Translations under genes and position numbers: made by a program
From: Gammaproteobacteria bacterium
GTDB lineage: Bacteria; Pseudomonadota; Gammaproteobacteria; GCA-001735895
Assembly: GCA_030066085.1 (NCBI GenBank)
Contig: JASJCI010000005.1
Span: forward strand, 100,479-164,478
DNA: 64,000 bases
Reading direction: 5' to 3'
Notes under the pieces: generated by a model
Seen by the model: the letters and a program-made list of their open reading frames with translations, nothing else
Database searches by the model: none
What the model was told of the DNA's origin: nothing
Shown here: positions 37,393-47,213 of the stretch, piece after piece
Position numbering within the stretch: position 1 is the first letter of the stretch
How the letters are laid out: each line of letters opens with the position of its first letter

Positions 37393-38411
37393 TGGCTGAA
37401 GAAGAAGCAGCCGGCGGCGAGCGCAACCTCAAGGGTGCCGAGAAAGCCGGGGTGTTCCTGCTGACGCTGGGCGAGGACGTCGCCGCGGCGATCCTGCAGC
37501 ACATGGATCCACGCCACGTGCAGCAGGTCGGTTCGACCATGGCAACCATGAACGACGTTTCGCGGCCGATGGTCGAGGGCGTGATCGACAACTTCTTCGA
37601 TCTGCTCGAGACCCAGACCGCGCTCGGCGTCGGCAACGACGGTTACGTTCGCGGCATGCTGGAAAAGGCGCTCGGCGAAAAGGCCGGCACCGTGATCGAC
37701 CGCATCCTGCTCGGCAACGGCAGCAAGGGGCTGGATTCGCTGAAGTGGATGGATGCGCGCTCGATCGCCGAGATCATCCGCTTCGAACACCCGCAGATCA
37801 TTGCCATCATGCTGTCCTACCTGGAGGCTGACAACGCCGCCCAGGTGCTCAGCTTCCTGCCCGAGCCGGACCGCGCCGGCATCCTGATGCGTATCGCGAC
37901 GCTGGAGGGTGTACAGCCCGCGGCGATCAAGGAACTCGACAGCATCATGGATCGCTACTTCAGCGACCAGGACAACGTCAAGTCGTCGATGGTCGGCGGA
38001 CAGAAGACCGCGGCCGATATCCTCAATTTCCTCGAAACCGACGTCAACCACCAGATCATGGAAGTGATGCGCAGCGAAAACGAGGAACTCGCCGAGCGCA
38101 TCGAGGACCAGATGTTCGTGTTCGAAAACCTGCGCGATGTCGACGATCGCGGCATCCAGACCATGATGCGCGAGATTTCCACCGACCTGCTGGCGCTGGC
38201 ACTGAAGGGTGTCGACGACGAGATGCGCAAGAAGTTTCTCAAGAACATGTCCTCGCGCGCGGCCGACATGCTGGTGGAAGACATGGAGGCCAAGGGACCG
38301 GTCAAGCTCAGCGAAGTCGAGGAAGCGCAGAAGGAAATTCTCGCGGTCGCGCGCAAGCTCGAGGAGTCGGGCGAGATCATGCTCGGCGGCGGCGGCGAGG
38401 CCATGGTCTAG
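37392..38411 (+). CDS. fliG: Flagellar motor switch protein FliG
   Basis: This 339-residue C-ring protein transmits torque from the stator. It begins with GTG at 37392, whose G is the last base of the fliF stop TAG. Family motifs are GAEKAGVFLLTLGEDVA, EHPQIIAIMLSYL, and the torque helix region LRDVDDRGIQTMMREIS with the charged residues that face MotA. The ending is normal for FliG. Confidence 0.97.
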   Translation: MAEEEAAGGERNLKGAEKAGVFLLTLGEDVAAAILQHMDPRHVQQVGSTMATMNDVSRPMVEGVIDNFFDLLETQTALGVGNDGYVRGMLEKALGEKAGTVIDRILLGNGSKGLDSLKWMDARSIAEIIRFEHPQIIAIMLSYLEADNAAQVLSFLPEPDRAGILMRIATLEGVQPAAIKELDSIMDRYFSDQDNVKSSMVGGQKTAADILNFLETDVNHQIMEVMRSENEELAERIEDQMFVFENLRDVDDRGIQTMMREISTDLLALALKGVDDEMRKKFLKNMSSRAADMLVEDMEAKGPVKLSEVEEAQKEILAVARKLEESGEIMLGGGGEAMV

Positions 38412-38450
38412 GCCGTGTTCCGGGTTACCGCGCAACGGCAGGTCTGACGC

Positions 38451-39083
38451 ATGAGCGAAACGGACGAAAACAACGACGACGCGGTCGCCCGGTGGCGCGC
38501 GCCGGTGATGGCGGCCGATCCGTCACGCGTGCTGCGCTCTCGTGAAATCGCCGATCCGACGATGCCGACCGCGGACGATATCGAGAGCTGGCGGCAGCAG
38601 GCCGAGGAAGAGGGTTTCCGCCAGGGACTCGAGCGTGCACAGCAGGAAACTGCCCGCCTGCAGCAGCACCTGCTGGAGCTGATCGACTTTTTCGAGCATC
38701 CGCTGCAGGCTCTCAACGAGGATATCGAGCACCAGCTGACCCAGCTGGCGGTCATCCTCGCGCAGCAGCTGGTACGGCGTGAACTGAAAGTCGAACCGGG
38801 TGAGATCGTCGGCCTGATCCGCGACAGCGTGCAGCTGCTGCCCGGCACCACGCGCAATATCTCTATCCTGCTGCACCCGGAGGATGCACGCCTGGTGCGC
38901 GACGCGCTGTCGCTCGCGCCGGCCGACGAGGAAACCAGCTGGCAGCTGATCGAAGACCCGATGATGACCCGCGGCGGCTGTGAAATCCAGGCGCCGCCGG
39001 CGTCTATCAACGCGACACTCGAGAATCGCCTGTCCGCGCTGGCGGCGTCGGTACTCGGCGGCGAGCGGGAGCAGGACGCGTGA
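38451..39083 (+). CDS. fliH: Flagellar assembly protein FliH
   Basis: This 210-residue regulator of the export ATPase FliI has the Gly/Glu-rich helix [20 protein letters not shown] and the C-terminal FliI-binding domain with [20 protein letters not shown]. The first 45 residues are polar and variable. It overlaps fliI by 4 nt, as expected for a co-translated ATPase-regulator pair. Confidence 0.94.
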   Translation: MSETDENNDDAVARWRAPVMAADPSRVLRSREIADPTMPTADDIESWRQQAEEEGFRQGLERAQQETARLQQHLLELIDFFEHPLQALNEDIEHQLTQLAVILAQQLVRRELKVEPGEIVGLIRDSVQLLPGTTRNISILLHPEDARLVRDALSLAPADEETSWQLIEDPMMTRGGCEIQAPPASINATLENRLSALAASVLGGEREQDA

Positions 39084-40498
39084 GCGAAGCGCTGATCGAG
39101 CGTGCGCGGCTGGACTGGATGACCGCGCTGGCGCGCGTCGGCAGCGAGTCGAAACGACACGCGCGGCCGGTGGTCGAGGGTGTGCTGACCCGCATGGTGG
39201 GCCTGACGCTCGAAGCGGTCGGCTGCCAGGCACCGATCGGCGCACGCTGCGACGTGGTCAACGCCACCGGCGAACGGGTCGAGACCGAGGTGGTCGGCTT
39301 TGCCGGCGATCGCCTCTACCTGATGCCGACCTCCGAGGTGCGCGGCCTGACACCGAACGCGCGCGTGATCCCGACACGCGAGGGCTCGGACGTGCTCGCC
39401 GGCCCGGAATTGCTCGGGCGCGTCATCGACGGCCGCGGTCGGCCGCTCGACGGGCGTGGCCCGTTGCGCGCGCGTCACCCGGTGCCGATGACCGGCAAGG
39501 AAATCAACCCGCTCAACCGTAAACCCATCGACGAGGCGCTCGATGTCGGCGTGCGCGCGATCAACGCGCTGTGCCCGATCGGTCGGGGGCAGCGGATGGG
39601 ACTTTTTGCCGGCAGCGGCGTCGGTAAGTCGGTGCTGCTCGGCATGATGACGCGCTACACCGAGGCCGACATCGTCGTCGTCGGCCTGATCGGCGAACGC
39701 GGCCGCGAGGTGCGCGAATTCGTGCAGGAGATTCTAGGCGAGCAGGGTTTGCACAAGGCCGTGGTGGTTGCCGCCCCGGCGGATTCCTCGCCGCTGATGC
39801 GCATTCACGGCGCGATGCTCGCGACCAGCATCGCCGAGTATTTTCGCGATGCCGGCGGCAAGGTCCTGCTGTTGATGGATTCGCTTACGCGCTTTGCCCA
39901 GGCGCAGCGCGAAATTGCGCTGGCCATCGGCGAACCGCCGGCCACCAAGGGTTACCCGCCGTCGGTATTCGCGCGCCTGCCGCAGCTGGTCGAACGCGCC
40001 GGCAACGGTGACGGTGGCGGCTCGATCACCGCGTTCTACACGGTGCTGGTGGAGGGTGACGACCACGCTGACCCGATCGCCGACTCGGCACGCGCCATCC
40101 TCGACGGTCATATCGTACTGTCGCGCGAACTGGCCGAGACCGGGCTGTACCCGGCGATCGACGTCGAAACCTCGATCAGTCGACTGGCGCCGCAGATCAC
40201 GCGGGCCGACGAATTTGCCCGCATCCAGGAATTCAAGCGAATCTACAGCCGCTTTCGCCAGAACCGCGACCTCATCAACGTGGGCGCCTACCAGCGTGGC
40301 TCGGACCCGGAAATCGATCGCGCGATCGCGATGCAGGCGCCGATGAATGCGTTCATCGGCCAGGACATGACCACCGCGGTTGGCATCGGCGACAGCCGTG
40401 CGCAGCTGGCCGAGCTGCTGCAGCGAGCCGAACCGGTGGCAGCGCCGGCGGATGAATCGGCCAGCGCCGGTGAACTGGTAGTCGGAGACCAGCTATGA
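39080..40498 (+). CDS. fliI: Flagellum-specific export ATPase FliI
   Basis: This 472-residue ATPase drives unfolding and entry of type III substrates. Walker A is [15 protein letters not shown], Walker B is [19 protein letters not shown], and the ATP-synthase-beta-like motif is [20 protein letters not shown]. The start overlaps fliH and the stop overlaps fliJ by 4 nt. The C-terminus carries a short Ala-rich extension. Confidence 0.97.
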   Translation: MSEALIERARLDWMTALARVGSESKRHARPVVEGVLTRMVGLTLEAVGCQAPIGARCDVVNATGERVETEVVGFAGDRLYLMPTSEVRGLTPNARVIPTREGSDVLAGPELLGRVIDGRGRPLDGRGPLRARHPVPMTGKEINPLNRKPIDEALDVGVRAINALCPIGRGQRMGLFAGSGVGKSVLLGMMTRYTEADIVVVGLIGERGREVREFVQEILGEQGLHKAVVVAAPADSSPLMRIHGAMLATSIAEYFRDAGGKVLLLMDSLTRFAQAQREIALAIGEPPATKGYPPSVFARLPQLVERAGNGDGGGSITAFYTVLVEGDDHADPIADSARAILDGHIVLSRELAETGLYPAIDVETSISRLAPQITRADEFARIQEFKRIYSRFRQNRDLINVGAYQRGSDPEIDRAIAMQAPMNAFIGQDMTTAVGIGDSRAQLAELLQRAEPVAAPADESASAGELVVGDQL

Positions 40499-40923
40499 CC
40501 CGTACCCGGCGCCTGCAACCGGTTGTCGAGCATACCGACCAGCAGGAAAAGCGCGCGCTGCAGGAGCTGGCACAAAGCCAGGCAATGTACGAAATCGAGC
40601 AGCAGCGCCTGCAGCAGCTCAGGGATTACAAGCGGGAATACCTCGAGCGTGGCGAAACCGACGGCGGGACTTGCTCGCCGATCCAGCTGCAGGAATTCAA
40701 CCGTTTCCTGCAGCAGCTGGACACGACCATCGAGCGCCAGCGGGAAATAGTCGAGCTGCGCCAGCGCGAACTCGAGCAAAAGCGACTGAGCTGGCGTGAT
40801 CGCCGAATCGATGCCAGGGTGCTGCACAAGGCGGTCGAGCGTATCCGTCGCCAGGAACTGCGCGAGCAGGACCGCAGCGAGCAAAAGACGATGGATGAAT
40901 TCGCGCTGCGCCGCGGACGCTGA
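40495..40923 (+). CDS. fliJ: Flagellar export protein FliJ
   Basis: This 142-residue protein is almost wholly a two-helix antiparallel coiled coil rich in Gln, Glu and Arg (for example [40 protein letters not shown]). It is the stalk-like partner of FliI. The identification rests on position after fliI, length and coiled-coil pattern, which fit FliJ well. Confidence 0.93.
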   Translation: MTRTRRLQPVVEHTDQQEKRALQELAQSQAMYEIEQQRLQQLRDYKREYLERGETDGGTCSPIQLQEFNRFLQQLDTTIERQREIVELRQRELEQKRLSWRDRRIDARVLHKAVERIRRQELREQDRSEQKTMDEFALRRGR

Positions 40924-40927
40924 AAAC

Positions 40928-40943
40928 TGGCACGCTCCCTGCA
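40928..40943 (+). promoter_or_regulatory. Sigma-54 promoter of fliK
   Basis: TGGCACGCTCCCTGCA is a near-consensus -24/-12 element with GG (40929-40930) and GC (40941-40942) 10 nt apart. It lies only 5 nt after the fliJ stop and 58 nt before fliK, so fliK has its own FleQ/FleR-type control. Confidence 0.88.
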
Positions 40944-41000
40944 TTACCCTGCTTAAGACGAACTGCAGGGCGACCGCGCGCCGGTCGAAGATCCGACTCG

Positions 41001-42752
41001 ATGGACATACTGTTAACCGAAATACGCCCGGGCGGCGCTGAATCCGCGAAGGTCGAACTCCCGGCCCCGGAACCCGGCGCAGCCTTTGCCGCGTTGCTGA
41101 AGGATTTACCCGGCGATGGATCCGGGGAAACGCGCGCAAACGGCCTCGCGGCCGTCGACTCACCCCGCGTATTCGATGAAAAGTCCATGCAAATCAACGC
41201 TCTGGATGACCTCCAGGAATTGGTGCGGGGCATGGCGCAAGCGCCCGACGCGATTATCGAAGGTGTTTCTCGGCCGGCGATGACGTCGTCCACGATACCG
41301 CCGCCGATCTTACCGGAGCAGATTTCTGCCGCCGTTCGCGAGGCCGCTACATCCGTGACCGAGATACCGATCGAGGCAAACGCCCCGCTGACGCCGAATC
41401 CGGTTTCGGCGGGCCGTGTCTTGCCGCGCGGCGGCAGCGGTTTGCCGCTCGCTGCTGAAGCGGCGCCGCTAGCGCCAACGGCCGTTGCCGCCCGCGTTCC
41501 GCCGCCGCCTGCGCAGCCCGTGGCGGACCAGCCGGGCAAGGTTGAGCTGTCGACCCGAATATCACCGGCGCCCGCATCGCTGCCAGCGACGATGGTGACT
41601 GACCCGGTGCGTGACCCGGGAGCCACGCTCGCGAACAACGTCGACGCAAACGAATCGACCGCGCCGCTACCGCGCTCCGGATCGGTGCCCGCGGCTGCAA
41701 CGCCGGTGCCGGCGACAGGTGCAACCGGCACGGGTCCGCAGGCGCAGCTGGTGCCGGCGGATAGTCGCGCTGGCGAGCGCGCGGCGCAAGACGTCGCGCG
41801 CTTCGACGCGCAATCGCTGCCAGGGCTGAATGCAACCGCTGCAGCCCGGCCGCCGAGCGCTGACTCCGGACCCGCTGCCGCGGCAGCTACCGGCACCGAC
41901 CGAATCGCCCCGCCTGCGAGCAACGGCATCGAGATCCGGCCGCGCAATGGCGACAGGATCGCGCCGCCGTCGGCGGTCGGCGTGGGCGAAGCGGCAGCGC
42001 CGCAAGCTGCCGAGCCTGCGCCCGCAGGTTCGACCACGGCGGTGCCGGCACGTGAAGCCTGGCTGCGCGCCGGGTTCGACGTCAACCCGAGTCCGCGCCC
42101 GGATGCGCGTCCGGCCGACAGCGGCCTGGCGCCTGTCGATTCGGCTGGCGACACCCCGTTAGCGCTGCGCGAAAGCCTGCTGCAGCGGCCGCTGGACGCG
42201 CTCCAGGCGAACCCGGTACAGGTGAACGCAACCCCGCTGGCGGCGTCTGGCACCACGGCAACCCCGCTGGCGACCGGTGCGCCGCTCCAGCCGGGTCTGC
42301 CGCCGCAGCTCGATACCCTTGCGCTGGCGCGGGACGCAGCCCCGGCCGACTGGGGTGAGGGGATCGGCGAGCGCGTCAGCTGGTTGATCAATCACAAGCA
42401 GAACAGTGCCTCGATACGCCTCGACCCGCCCGCGCTGGGCCGACTAGATGTGCAGATTCGCATCGCCGACGATGCGACCACGATAACCATCCAGGCCCAG
42501 CAGGGACAGACGCGTGACCTGATCGATGCCGCGACCCCGCGCCTGCGTGAATTCCTGCAGGACGCCGGTTTCCAGAACGTCAATGTCGACGTATCCCAGC
42601 GCCAGGAGCAGCAGCTGGCGCGGGGCCAGAATTCCGCCGGCGAAGCACCGCTGGACGCTGATGAAAACGCGGCCGACGACGACGCCGAGCTGGGGTCGGG
42701 CGAGTTTTCCCCCGCGTATCGCGGTGACGGCCTGGTCGATACATTTGCCTGA
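41001..42752 (+). CDS. fliK: Flagellar hook-length control protein FliK
   Basis: This 583-residue secreted molecular ruler sets hook length and flips FlhB specificity. The first roughly 440 residues are Ala/Pro/Val-rich, low-complexity and poorly conserved, as in other FliK proteins. The conserved C-terminal domain has SIRLDPPALGRLDVQIRIAD and a LREFLQDAGFQNVNVDVSQ segment. A strong terminator follows the stop. Another FliK-like protein is encoded on the opposite strand at the right end of the window. Confidence 0.93.
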   Translation: MDILLTEIRPGGAESAKVELPAPEPGAAFAALLKDLPGDGSGETRANGLAAVDSPRVFDEKSMQINALDDLQELVRGMAQAPDAIIEGVSRPAMTSSTIPPPILPEQISAAVREAATSVTEIPIEANAPLTPNPVSAGRVLPRGGSGLPLAAEAAPLAPTAVAARVPPPPAQPVADQPGKVELSTRISPAPASLPATMVTDPVRDPGATLANNVDANESTAPLPRSGSVPAAATPVPATGATGTGPQAQLVPADSRAGERAAQDVARFDAQSLPGLNATAAARPPSADSGPAAAAATGTDRIAPPASNGIEIRPRNGDRIAPPSAVGVGEAAAPQAAEPAPAGSTTAVPAREAWLRAGFDVNPSPRPDARPADSGLAPVDSAGDTPLALRESLLQRPLDALQANPVQVNATPLAASGTTATPLATGAPLQPGLPPQLDTLALARDAAPADWGEGIGERVSWLINHKQNSASIRLDPPALGRLDVQIRIADDATTITIQAQQGQTRDLIDAATPRLREFLQDAGFQNVNVDVSQRQEQQLARGQNSAGEAPLDADENAADDDAELGSGEFSPAYRGDGLVDTFA

Positions 42753-42791
42753 CCGGCAAGCAATTCACTGAAGTAACTACCCCCTGGTTCG

Positions 42792-42815
42792 GCGGCCTTC
42801 GGGCCGCTTTTTTTT
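42792..42815 (+). terminator. Rho-independent terminator after fliK
   Basis: A GCGGCC stem with a TTCG tetraloop and GGCCGC is followed by eight Ts (42808-42815). It lies 39 nt after the fliK stop. Confidence 0.95.
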
Positions 42816-42967
42816 GCCCGGCGTTGCGCCGGCCCGCGGGCTGCGATCGCGATGTTTTTGCGGCATACCGCCGGGTTCCCGTCCCTGCGCCGGCGAACGC
42901 AGCGTCAAATTTCCGGCTCTTTTTTTTCCGCAATCGCAAGCCGCTGATTTCATTGATTATTTTTGAT

Positions 42968-42983
42968 TGGCACAGGGTTTGCT
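42968..42983 (+). promoter_or_regulatory. Sigma-54 promoter of the fliL-to-fliA operon
   Basis: TGGCACAGGGTTTGCT is essentially the sigma-54 consensus, with GG (42969-42970) and GC (42981-42982) 10 nt apart. It stands 37 bp before the fliL start at 43021 and excludes the upstream in-frame start at 42967. Confidence 0.92.
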
Positions 42984-43020
42984 AACGAAAGGGGAAACTC
43001 AACACGACGAGGGACGGGAA

Positions 43021-43530
43021 ATGGCCCAGGACAACAAGCAAGCCGATGACGAAGCCGAAGCGCCGGCGGGCGGCGGCAAGAAAAAACTGATATTCATGGT
43101 GCTCGGCGCGCTGCTGCTGGTTGGCGGATCGGTGGCCGGTACGCTGATGATCGTCGGTGGTGACGACAGCGCCGAAGCCGAAGTCGAAGTCGAGGCCGAG
43201 CCGGATCGCGGCAACGCAACCTACGTCGACCTCAAGCCGGCTTTCACGGTCAACCTCGCGCCCGAGGATCCGGTCGGTTTCCTGCAGATTTCGATGCAGG
43301 TGCTGACCTTCGACGAAGACGTGGCGGACGAGCTCGAAAAACACAAACCGCTGATTCGCAATAACCTCGTGGTGCTGTTTGGCAGGCAAAAGTCCGCCGA
43401 GCTGCGCGCCGCCAACGGCAAGGAAAAACTGCAGGTAGCCGCGCTCGAAACCGTGCAGTCGGTGATCAACGAACACGGTTCGGGCGGCCAGGTCGACAAC
43501 GTGTTTTTCACCAGCTTCGTAATGCAGTAG
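43021..43530 (+). CDS. fliL: Flagellar basal-body-associated protein FliL
   Basis: This 169-residue single-pass inner-membrane protein surrounds the stator. The cytoplasmic N-terminus is Lys/Gly-rich, the membrane helix is LIFMVLGALLLVGGSVAGTL, and the periplasmic part shows YVDLKPAFTVNLAPEDPVGF and the C-terminal VFFTSFVMQ. The ATG at 43021 was chosen because it follows AGGGA and lies downstream of the promoter. Confidence 0.95.
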   Translation: MAQDNKQADDEAEAPAGGGKKKLIFMVLGALLLVGGSVAGTLMIVGGDDSAEAEVEVEAEPDRGNATYVDLKPAFTVNLAPEDPVGFLQISMQVLTFDEDVADELEKHKPLIRNNLVVLFGRQKSAELRAANGKEKLQVAALETVQSVINEHGSGGQVDNVFFTSFVMQ

Positions 43531-43544
43531 GGCGGGCCGGGGTC

Positions 43545-44552
43545 TTGAGTAACGATATCCTCAGCCAGGACGAAGTCGACGCGCTGCTCGGCGGTGTCGA
43601 TGACGGCGCCATCGATACCTCCGACTCGGGCGCCTTCGACGGCGAGGCGCGGCCGTTCGATTTCAACGACCAGGAGCGCATCGTGCGCGGTCGCCTGCCG
43701 ACGCTGGAAATGATCAATGCGCGCTTCATGCGTTATTTTCGCATCAGCTTTTTCGACCTGCTGCGCAAGTCGCCCGAGATAACCACCGAGGGTGTCGAAC
43801 TGATCAAGTACTCCGAGTATATCGGCGGCCTCGATTTGCCCACCAGCCTGAACCTCGTCAAGGTCAGCCCGTTCCGCGGCACCGGCCTGGTGGTACTCGA
43901 CGCGCAGCTGGTGTTCGCGCTGGTGGATAACTTCTTCGGCGGTGACGGCAGTATCAAGGCGAGCACGCTCGAGCGCGAGTTCACCGGCACCGAGCTGCGC
44001 GTGATCAACAAGGTCGTGCAGCTGTGTTTCAACGACCTCACGCGTGCCTGGCAGCCGATCAAGCCGGTCAATTTCAGCCAGCAGGGCCACGAACTCAATC
44101 CGCAGATGGCGACCATCGTCAGTCCCAGCGAAGTCGTCGTGGTATCGCGGTTCGCTATCGATCTCGGCAGCAGCAGCGGCGAGATCCACGTGGTTTATCC
44201 CTACTCGATGATCGAGCCGATTCGCACGCTGCTCGATGCCGGCGTACAGAGCGATCACGGCGAAACCGACGAGCGCTGGTCGACCCTGCTGCGCGAGGAA
44301 CTGATGCACGCGCGCATCAACCTGCAGGCGCTGTTCGTCGAAAAAGAGATCCCGGTTTCCGAGCTGATCAATTTCAAGGCCGGCGACATCATCCCGATCG
44401 ACCTGCCGGAGCGCGTGCTGGTACTGGCGGAGGACATCCCGGTGGTGCGCGGTCACTACGGCGAACACCAGGGCAACGCCGCGGTCAAGGTGGACGAGAT
44501 CGTCGAGATTTTCGACCCGGATCAAGACGGGATCAAGCTCCCGCAGCACTGA
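43545..44552 (+). CDS. fliM: Flagellar motor switch protein FliM
   Basis: This 335-residue C-ring protein binds CheY-P and helps reverse rotation. The N-terminal CheY-binding peptide (NDILSQDEVDALLGGV) is intact. The central CheC-like domain and the C-terminal SpoA domain (DIIPIDLPERVLVLAEDIPV) follow. It starts with TTG at 43545, the only start that gives the conserved N-terminus. Confidence 0.96.
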   Translation: MSNDILSQDEVDALLGGVDDGAIDTSDSGAFDGEARPFDFNDQERIVRGRLPTLEMINARFMRYFRISFFDLLRKSPEITTEGVELIKYSEYIGGLDLPTSLNLVKVSPFRGTGLVVLDAQLVFALVDNFFGGDGSIKASTLEREFTGTELRVINKVVQLCFNDLTRAWQPIKPVNFSQQGHELNPQMATIVSPSEVVVVSRFAIDLGSSSGEIHVVYPYSMIEPIRTLLDAGVQSDHGETDERWSTLLREELMHARINLQALFVEKEIPVSELINFKAGDIIPIDLPERVLVLAEDIPVVRGHYGEHQGNAAVKVDEIVEIFDPDQDGIKLPQH

Positions 44553-44567
44553 TATCTGGAGATTTTT

Positions 44568-44984
44568 ATGAGTAACGAGACCGAGCAGTTAATGGACCAG
44601 GCCGCGACCGCGGAACAGCTGGACGGCGTCGAGGACGCCAACGCGGACAACGCCGCGCATGACGAGGATTTCAAGCAGGTCGAAGCACGCAAGCTGAGCG
44701 AGTCGGCCAACCCCGGGGCGGGCGAGGTCAAGCTCGATGTGATCCTCGATATCCCGGTCACCGTGGCGATGGAAATCGGTCGTACCCAGCTCAGCATTCG
44801 TAACCTGCTGCAGCTCAACCAGGGCTCGATCGTCGAACTCGATCGCCTGGCGGGAGAGCCGATGGACGTGCTGGTCAACGGCACGCTGGTGGCGCATGGC
44901 GAGGTCGTGGTCGTCAACGACAAGTTCGGCATCCGGCTGACCGACGTGATCAGCCCGGCCGACCGGATCAAGAACCTGCGCTGA
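44568..44984 (+). CDS. fliN: Flagellar motor switch protein FliN
   Basis: This 138-residue C-ring protein has a variable acidic N-terminus and the SpoA domain: [59 protein letters not shown]. It ends by overlapping the fliO start by one base (TGATG). Confidence 0.97.
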   Translation: MSNETEQLMDQAATAEQLDGVEDANADNAAHDEDFKQVEARKLSESANPGAGEVKLDVILDIPVTVAMEIGRTQLSIRNLLQLNQGSIVELDRLAGEPMDVLVNGTLVAHGEVVVVNDKFGIRLTDVISPADRIKNLR

Positions 44985-45400
44985 TGCGCTGGCTCACGTT
45001 TCCAGTCCTGTGGCTTGCCACGGGTGCGGCGCGCGCCCAGGCAGAGGCGCCGGCAGCGCTCGAGCCGGTGTCGTCGCCGTACCTGCTGAAGCTGACCGGC
45101 GGACTGATTCTGGTCGTGCTGGTGATCGTGGCGCTGGCCTGGCTGGTGAAAAAACTCAACCTGGCGCAGCAGTCGGGGCAGGGCCTGATCCGCGTGGTCG
45201 CCGGCCTGTCGCTGGGTACGCGCGATCGAATCGTGCTGCTGCAGGTAGGCGAGGAACAGATCCTGGTAGGGCTGTCGCCCGGACGCATCGAAAAACTGCA
45301 CACGCTCGCGCAGCCGCTGGAACTGCCCGACGGCCCCGCGGTCGGCGCGAACTTTGCCGATCGATTCAATCGCCTGATGGGCGACCGGGAGACGTCGTGA
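44984..45400 (+). CDS. fliO: Flagellar biosynthesis protein FliO
   Basis: This 138-residue protein has an apparent signal/anchor ([20 protein letters not shown]) and a membrane helix [21 protein letters not shown] small cytoplasmic domain has the FliO pattern [20 protein letters not shown]. It helps assemble FliP in the export gate. It overlaps fliP by 4 nt (GTGA). Confidence 0.93.
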   Translation: MRWLTFPVLWLATGAARAQAEAPAALEPVSSPYLLKLTGGLILVVLVIVALAWLVKKLNLAQQSGQGLIRVVAGLSLGTRDRIVLLQVGEEQILVGLSPGRIEKLHTLAQPLELPDGPAVGANFADRFNRLMGDRETS

Positions 45401-46155
45401 AATCGTTCGTGCCGAGACTGATCCCCCTGTTACCCCTGCTGTTCGCGGCCTTCGACGTCCAGGCTCAGTCCGTCGGGATTCCGGCGATATCGGTCGACGG
45501 CGGCAACGGCGATGGCCAGACCTACAGCGTGACGCTGGAAATTCTCGCGCTGATGACGGTGCTGACGCTGCTGCCGGCGATCCTGCTGATGATGACATCG
45601 TTTACCCGCATCATCATCGTACTGTCGATCCTGCGCCAGGCGCTCGGCACCGCGCAAACGCCCTCGAACCAGATTATTCTCGGGCTGGCGCTGTTCCTGA
45701 CCCTGTTCGTGATGGCGCCGGTGCTGGACCAGGTCAACCAGGTGGCGTTGCAGCCCTACCTGGACGGTTCGCTGTCGGCGATGGATGCATTGCGCCAGGC
45801 GACCGAGCCATTCAAGACCTTCATGCTGGCGCAGACCCGCGAAACCGATATCCGCATGTTCGCCGACATTGCCGGCGTGGAGTACATCGAGTCGCCGGAG
45901 CAGACGCCGCTGACCCTGCTGATGCCGGCATTCGTCACCAGCGAGCTCAAGACCGCGTTCCAGATCGGTTTCCTGATCTTCATACCGTTCGTCATCATCG
46001 ACCTGGTGGTCGCGAGCGTGCTGATGTCGATGGGTATGATGATGCTGTCGCCGATGATCATCTCGCTGCCGTTCAAGCTGATGCTGTTCGTGCTGGTCGA
46101 TGGCTGGGCCCTGATCATGGGCACGCTGGCATCGAGTTTCCTGCTGGGAGGTTGA
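45397..46155 (+). CDS. fliP: Flagellar export gate protein FliP
   Basis: This 252-residue core gate protein has a cleavable signal peptide ([16 protein letters not shown]) and membrane helices with [20 protein letters not shown] and [40 protein letters not shown] is also present. The GTG at 45397 overlapping the fliO stop is the natural start; the same frame stays open upstream through fliO, which is coincidental in this GC-rich DNA. Confidence 0.96.
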   Translation: MKSFVPRLIPLLPLLFAAFDVQAQSVGIPAISVDGGNGDGQTYSVTLEILALMTVLTLLPAILLMMTSFTRIIIVLSILRQALGTAQTPSNQIILGLALFLTLFVMAPVLDQVNQVALQPYLDGSLSAMDALRQATEPFKTFMLAQTRETDIRMFADIAGVEYIESPEQTPLTLLMPAFVTSELKTAFQIGFLIFIPFVIIDLVVASVLMSMGMMMLSPMIISLPFKLMLFVLVDGWALIMGTLASSFLLGG

Positions 46156-46156
46156 C

Positions 46157-46426
46157 GTGACCCCGGACGAAATCATCGACCTGTCGCAGCAGACGCTTTA
46201 CCTGATCGCGCTGATCGCCGCGCCGATGCTGCTGTCGGCGCTCGCCATCGGCCTGATCATCGGTATGTTCCAGGCGGCGACCTCGATCAACGAGCAGACC
46301 CTGAGCTTCATTCCCAAGCTGCTGGTACTGCTGCTGTCGATCATGATCGCCGGTCCCTGGATGCTGAACCTGCTGGTCAGCTTTACCCAGCGGCTCTACC
46401 TCGGCATACCGGGCCTGATCGGGTAG
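46157..46426 (+). CDS. fliQ: Flagellar export gate protein FliQ
   Basis: This 89-residue protein has two membrane helices. The family pattern is clear in TPDEIIDLSQQTLYLIALIA, GLIIGMFQAATSINEQTLSF and IPKLLVLLLSIMIAGPWML. It starts with GTG one base after the fliP stop. Confidence 0.97.
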   Translation: MTPDEIIDLSQQTLYLIALIAAPMLLSALAIGLIIGMFQAATSINEQTLSFIPKLLVLLLSIMIAGPWMLNLLVSFTQRLYLGIPGLIG

Positions 46427-46430
46427 CCGC

Positions 46431-47204
46431 GTGGAGTTCGATTTTCCCGAAGCCACGGCTTTCGTCGGCTCGCTGCTGTGGCCGATGATGCGCATCGGCG
46501 CGATGCTGCTGGCGATGCCGGTGCTCGGCACCCGGCTGGTGCCGACGCGGGTCAAGGTTATCCTGACGCTGGTGATGTCGGTACTGGTGGTGCCGCTGCT
46601 GCCCGAGGTTCCGGCGGTCGAGCCGCTGTCGCTGGCCGGCCTGATGATTTCCGTGCAGCAGGTGCTGATCGGGCTCGCCATGGGATTTACCCTGCAGCTC
46701 GTGTTCGGCGCGCTGATGATCGCCGGCGAATCCATCGCGATGACGATGGGTCTCGGTTTCGCGTCCATGGTCGACCCGGCCAACGGCGTCAACGTGCCGG
46801 TGGTGTCGCAGTTTTTCATCATCGTCGGCACGCTGCTGTTTCTCGCGCTCGGCGGTCACCTCGTGCTGTTCCAGCTGGTGCTCAGCAGTTTCCAGAGCCT
46901 GCCGATTTCACCGACCGGAATCGACCGCAACGGCCTGTGGACGCTCGCCGCCTGGGGCAGCCAGATGTTCATCGGCGCCCTGTGGGTGGCCATCCCGGCG
47001 CTGGTGTCGATGCTCGTGATCACGTTGGCGATGGGTGTCATGACGCGCGCCGCGCCGCAGCTCAACATCTTCTCGGTCGGTTTCCCGGTCACCATGTTCG
47101 CCGGCTTCGTGATCCTGATGCTGATCATGCCGGGCTTCCTGCCGCGGTTTAACCAGATGCTGCTCGAAGCCATGCAGCTGTCGCAATCACTGGTTGTTCG
47201 CTAG
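46431..47204 (+). CDS. fliR: Flagellar export gate protein FliR
   Basis: This 257-residue multi-helix membrane protein completes the FliPQR gate. Typical segments are VLGTRLVPTRVKVILTLVMS, GFTLQLVFGALMIAGESIAM, MGLGFASMVDPANGVNVPVV and APQLNIFSVGFPVTMFAGF. It starts with GTG 4 nt after fliQ. Confidence 0.96.
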   Translation: MEFDFPEATAFVGSLLWPMMRIGAMLLAMPVLGTRLVPTRVKVILTLVMSVLVVPLLPEVPAVEPLSLAGLMISVQQVLIGLAMGFTLQLVFGALMIAGESIAMTMGLGFASMVDPANGVNVPVVSQFFIIVGTLLFLALGGHLVLFQLVLSSFQSLPISPTGIDRNGLWTLAAWGSQMFIGALWVAIPALVSMLVITLAMGVMTRAAPQLNIFSVGFPVTMFAGFVILMLIMPGFLPRFNQMLLEAMQLSQSLVVR

Positions 47205-47213
47205 GAGGGCGCG

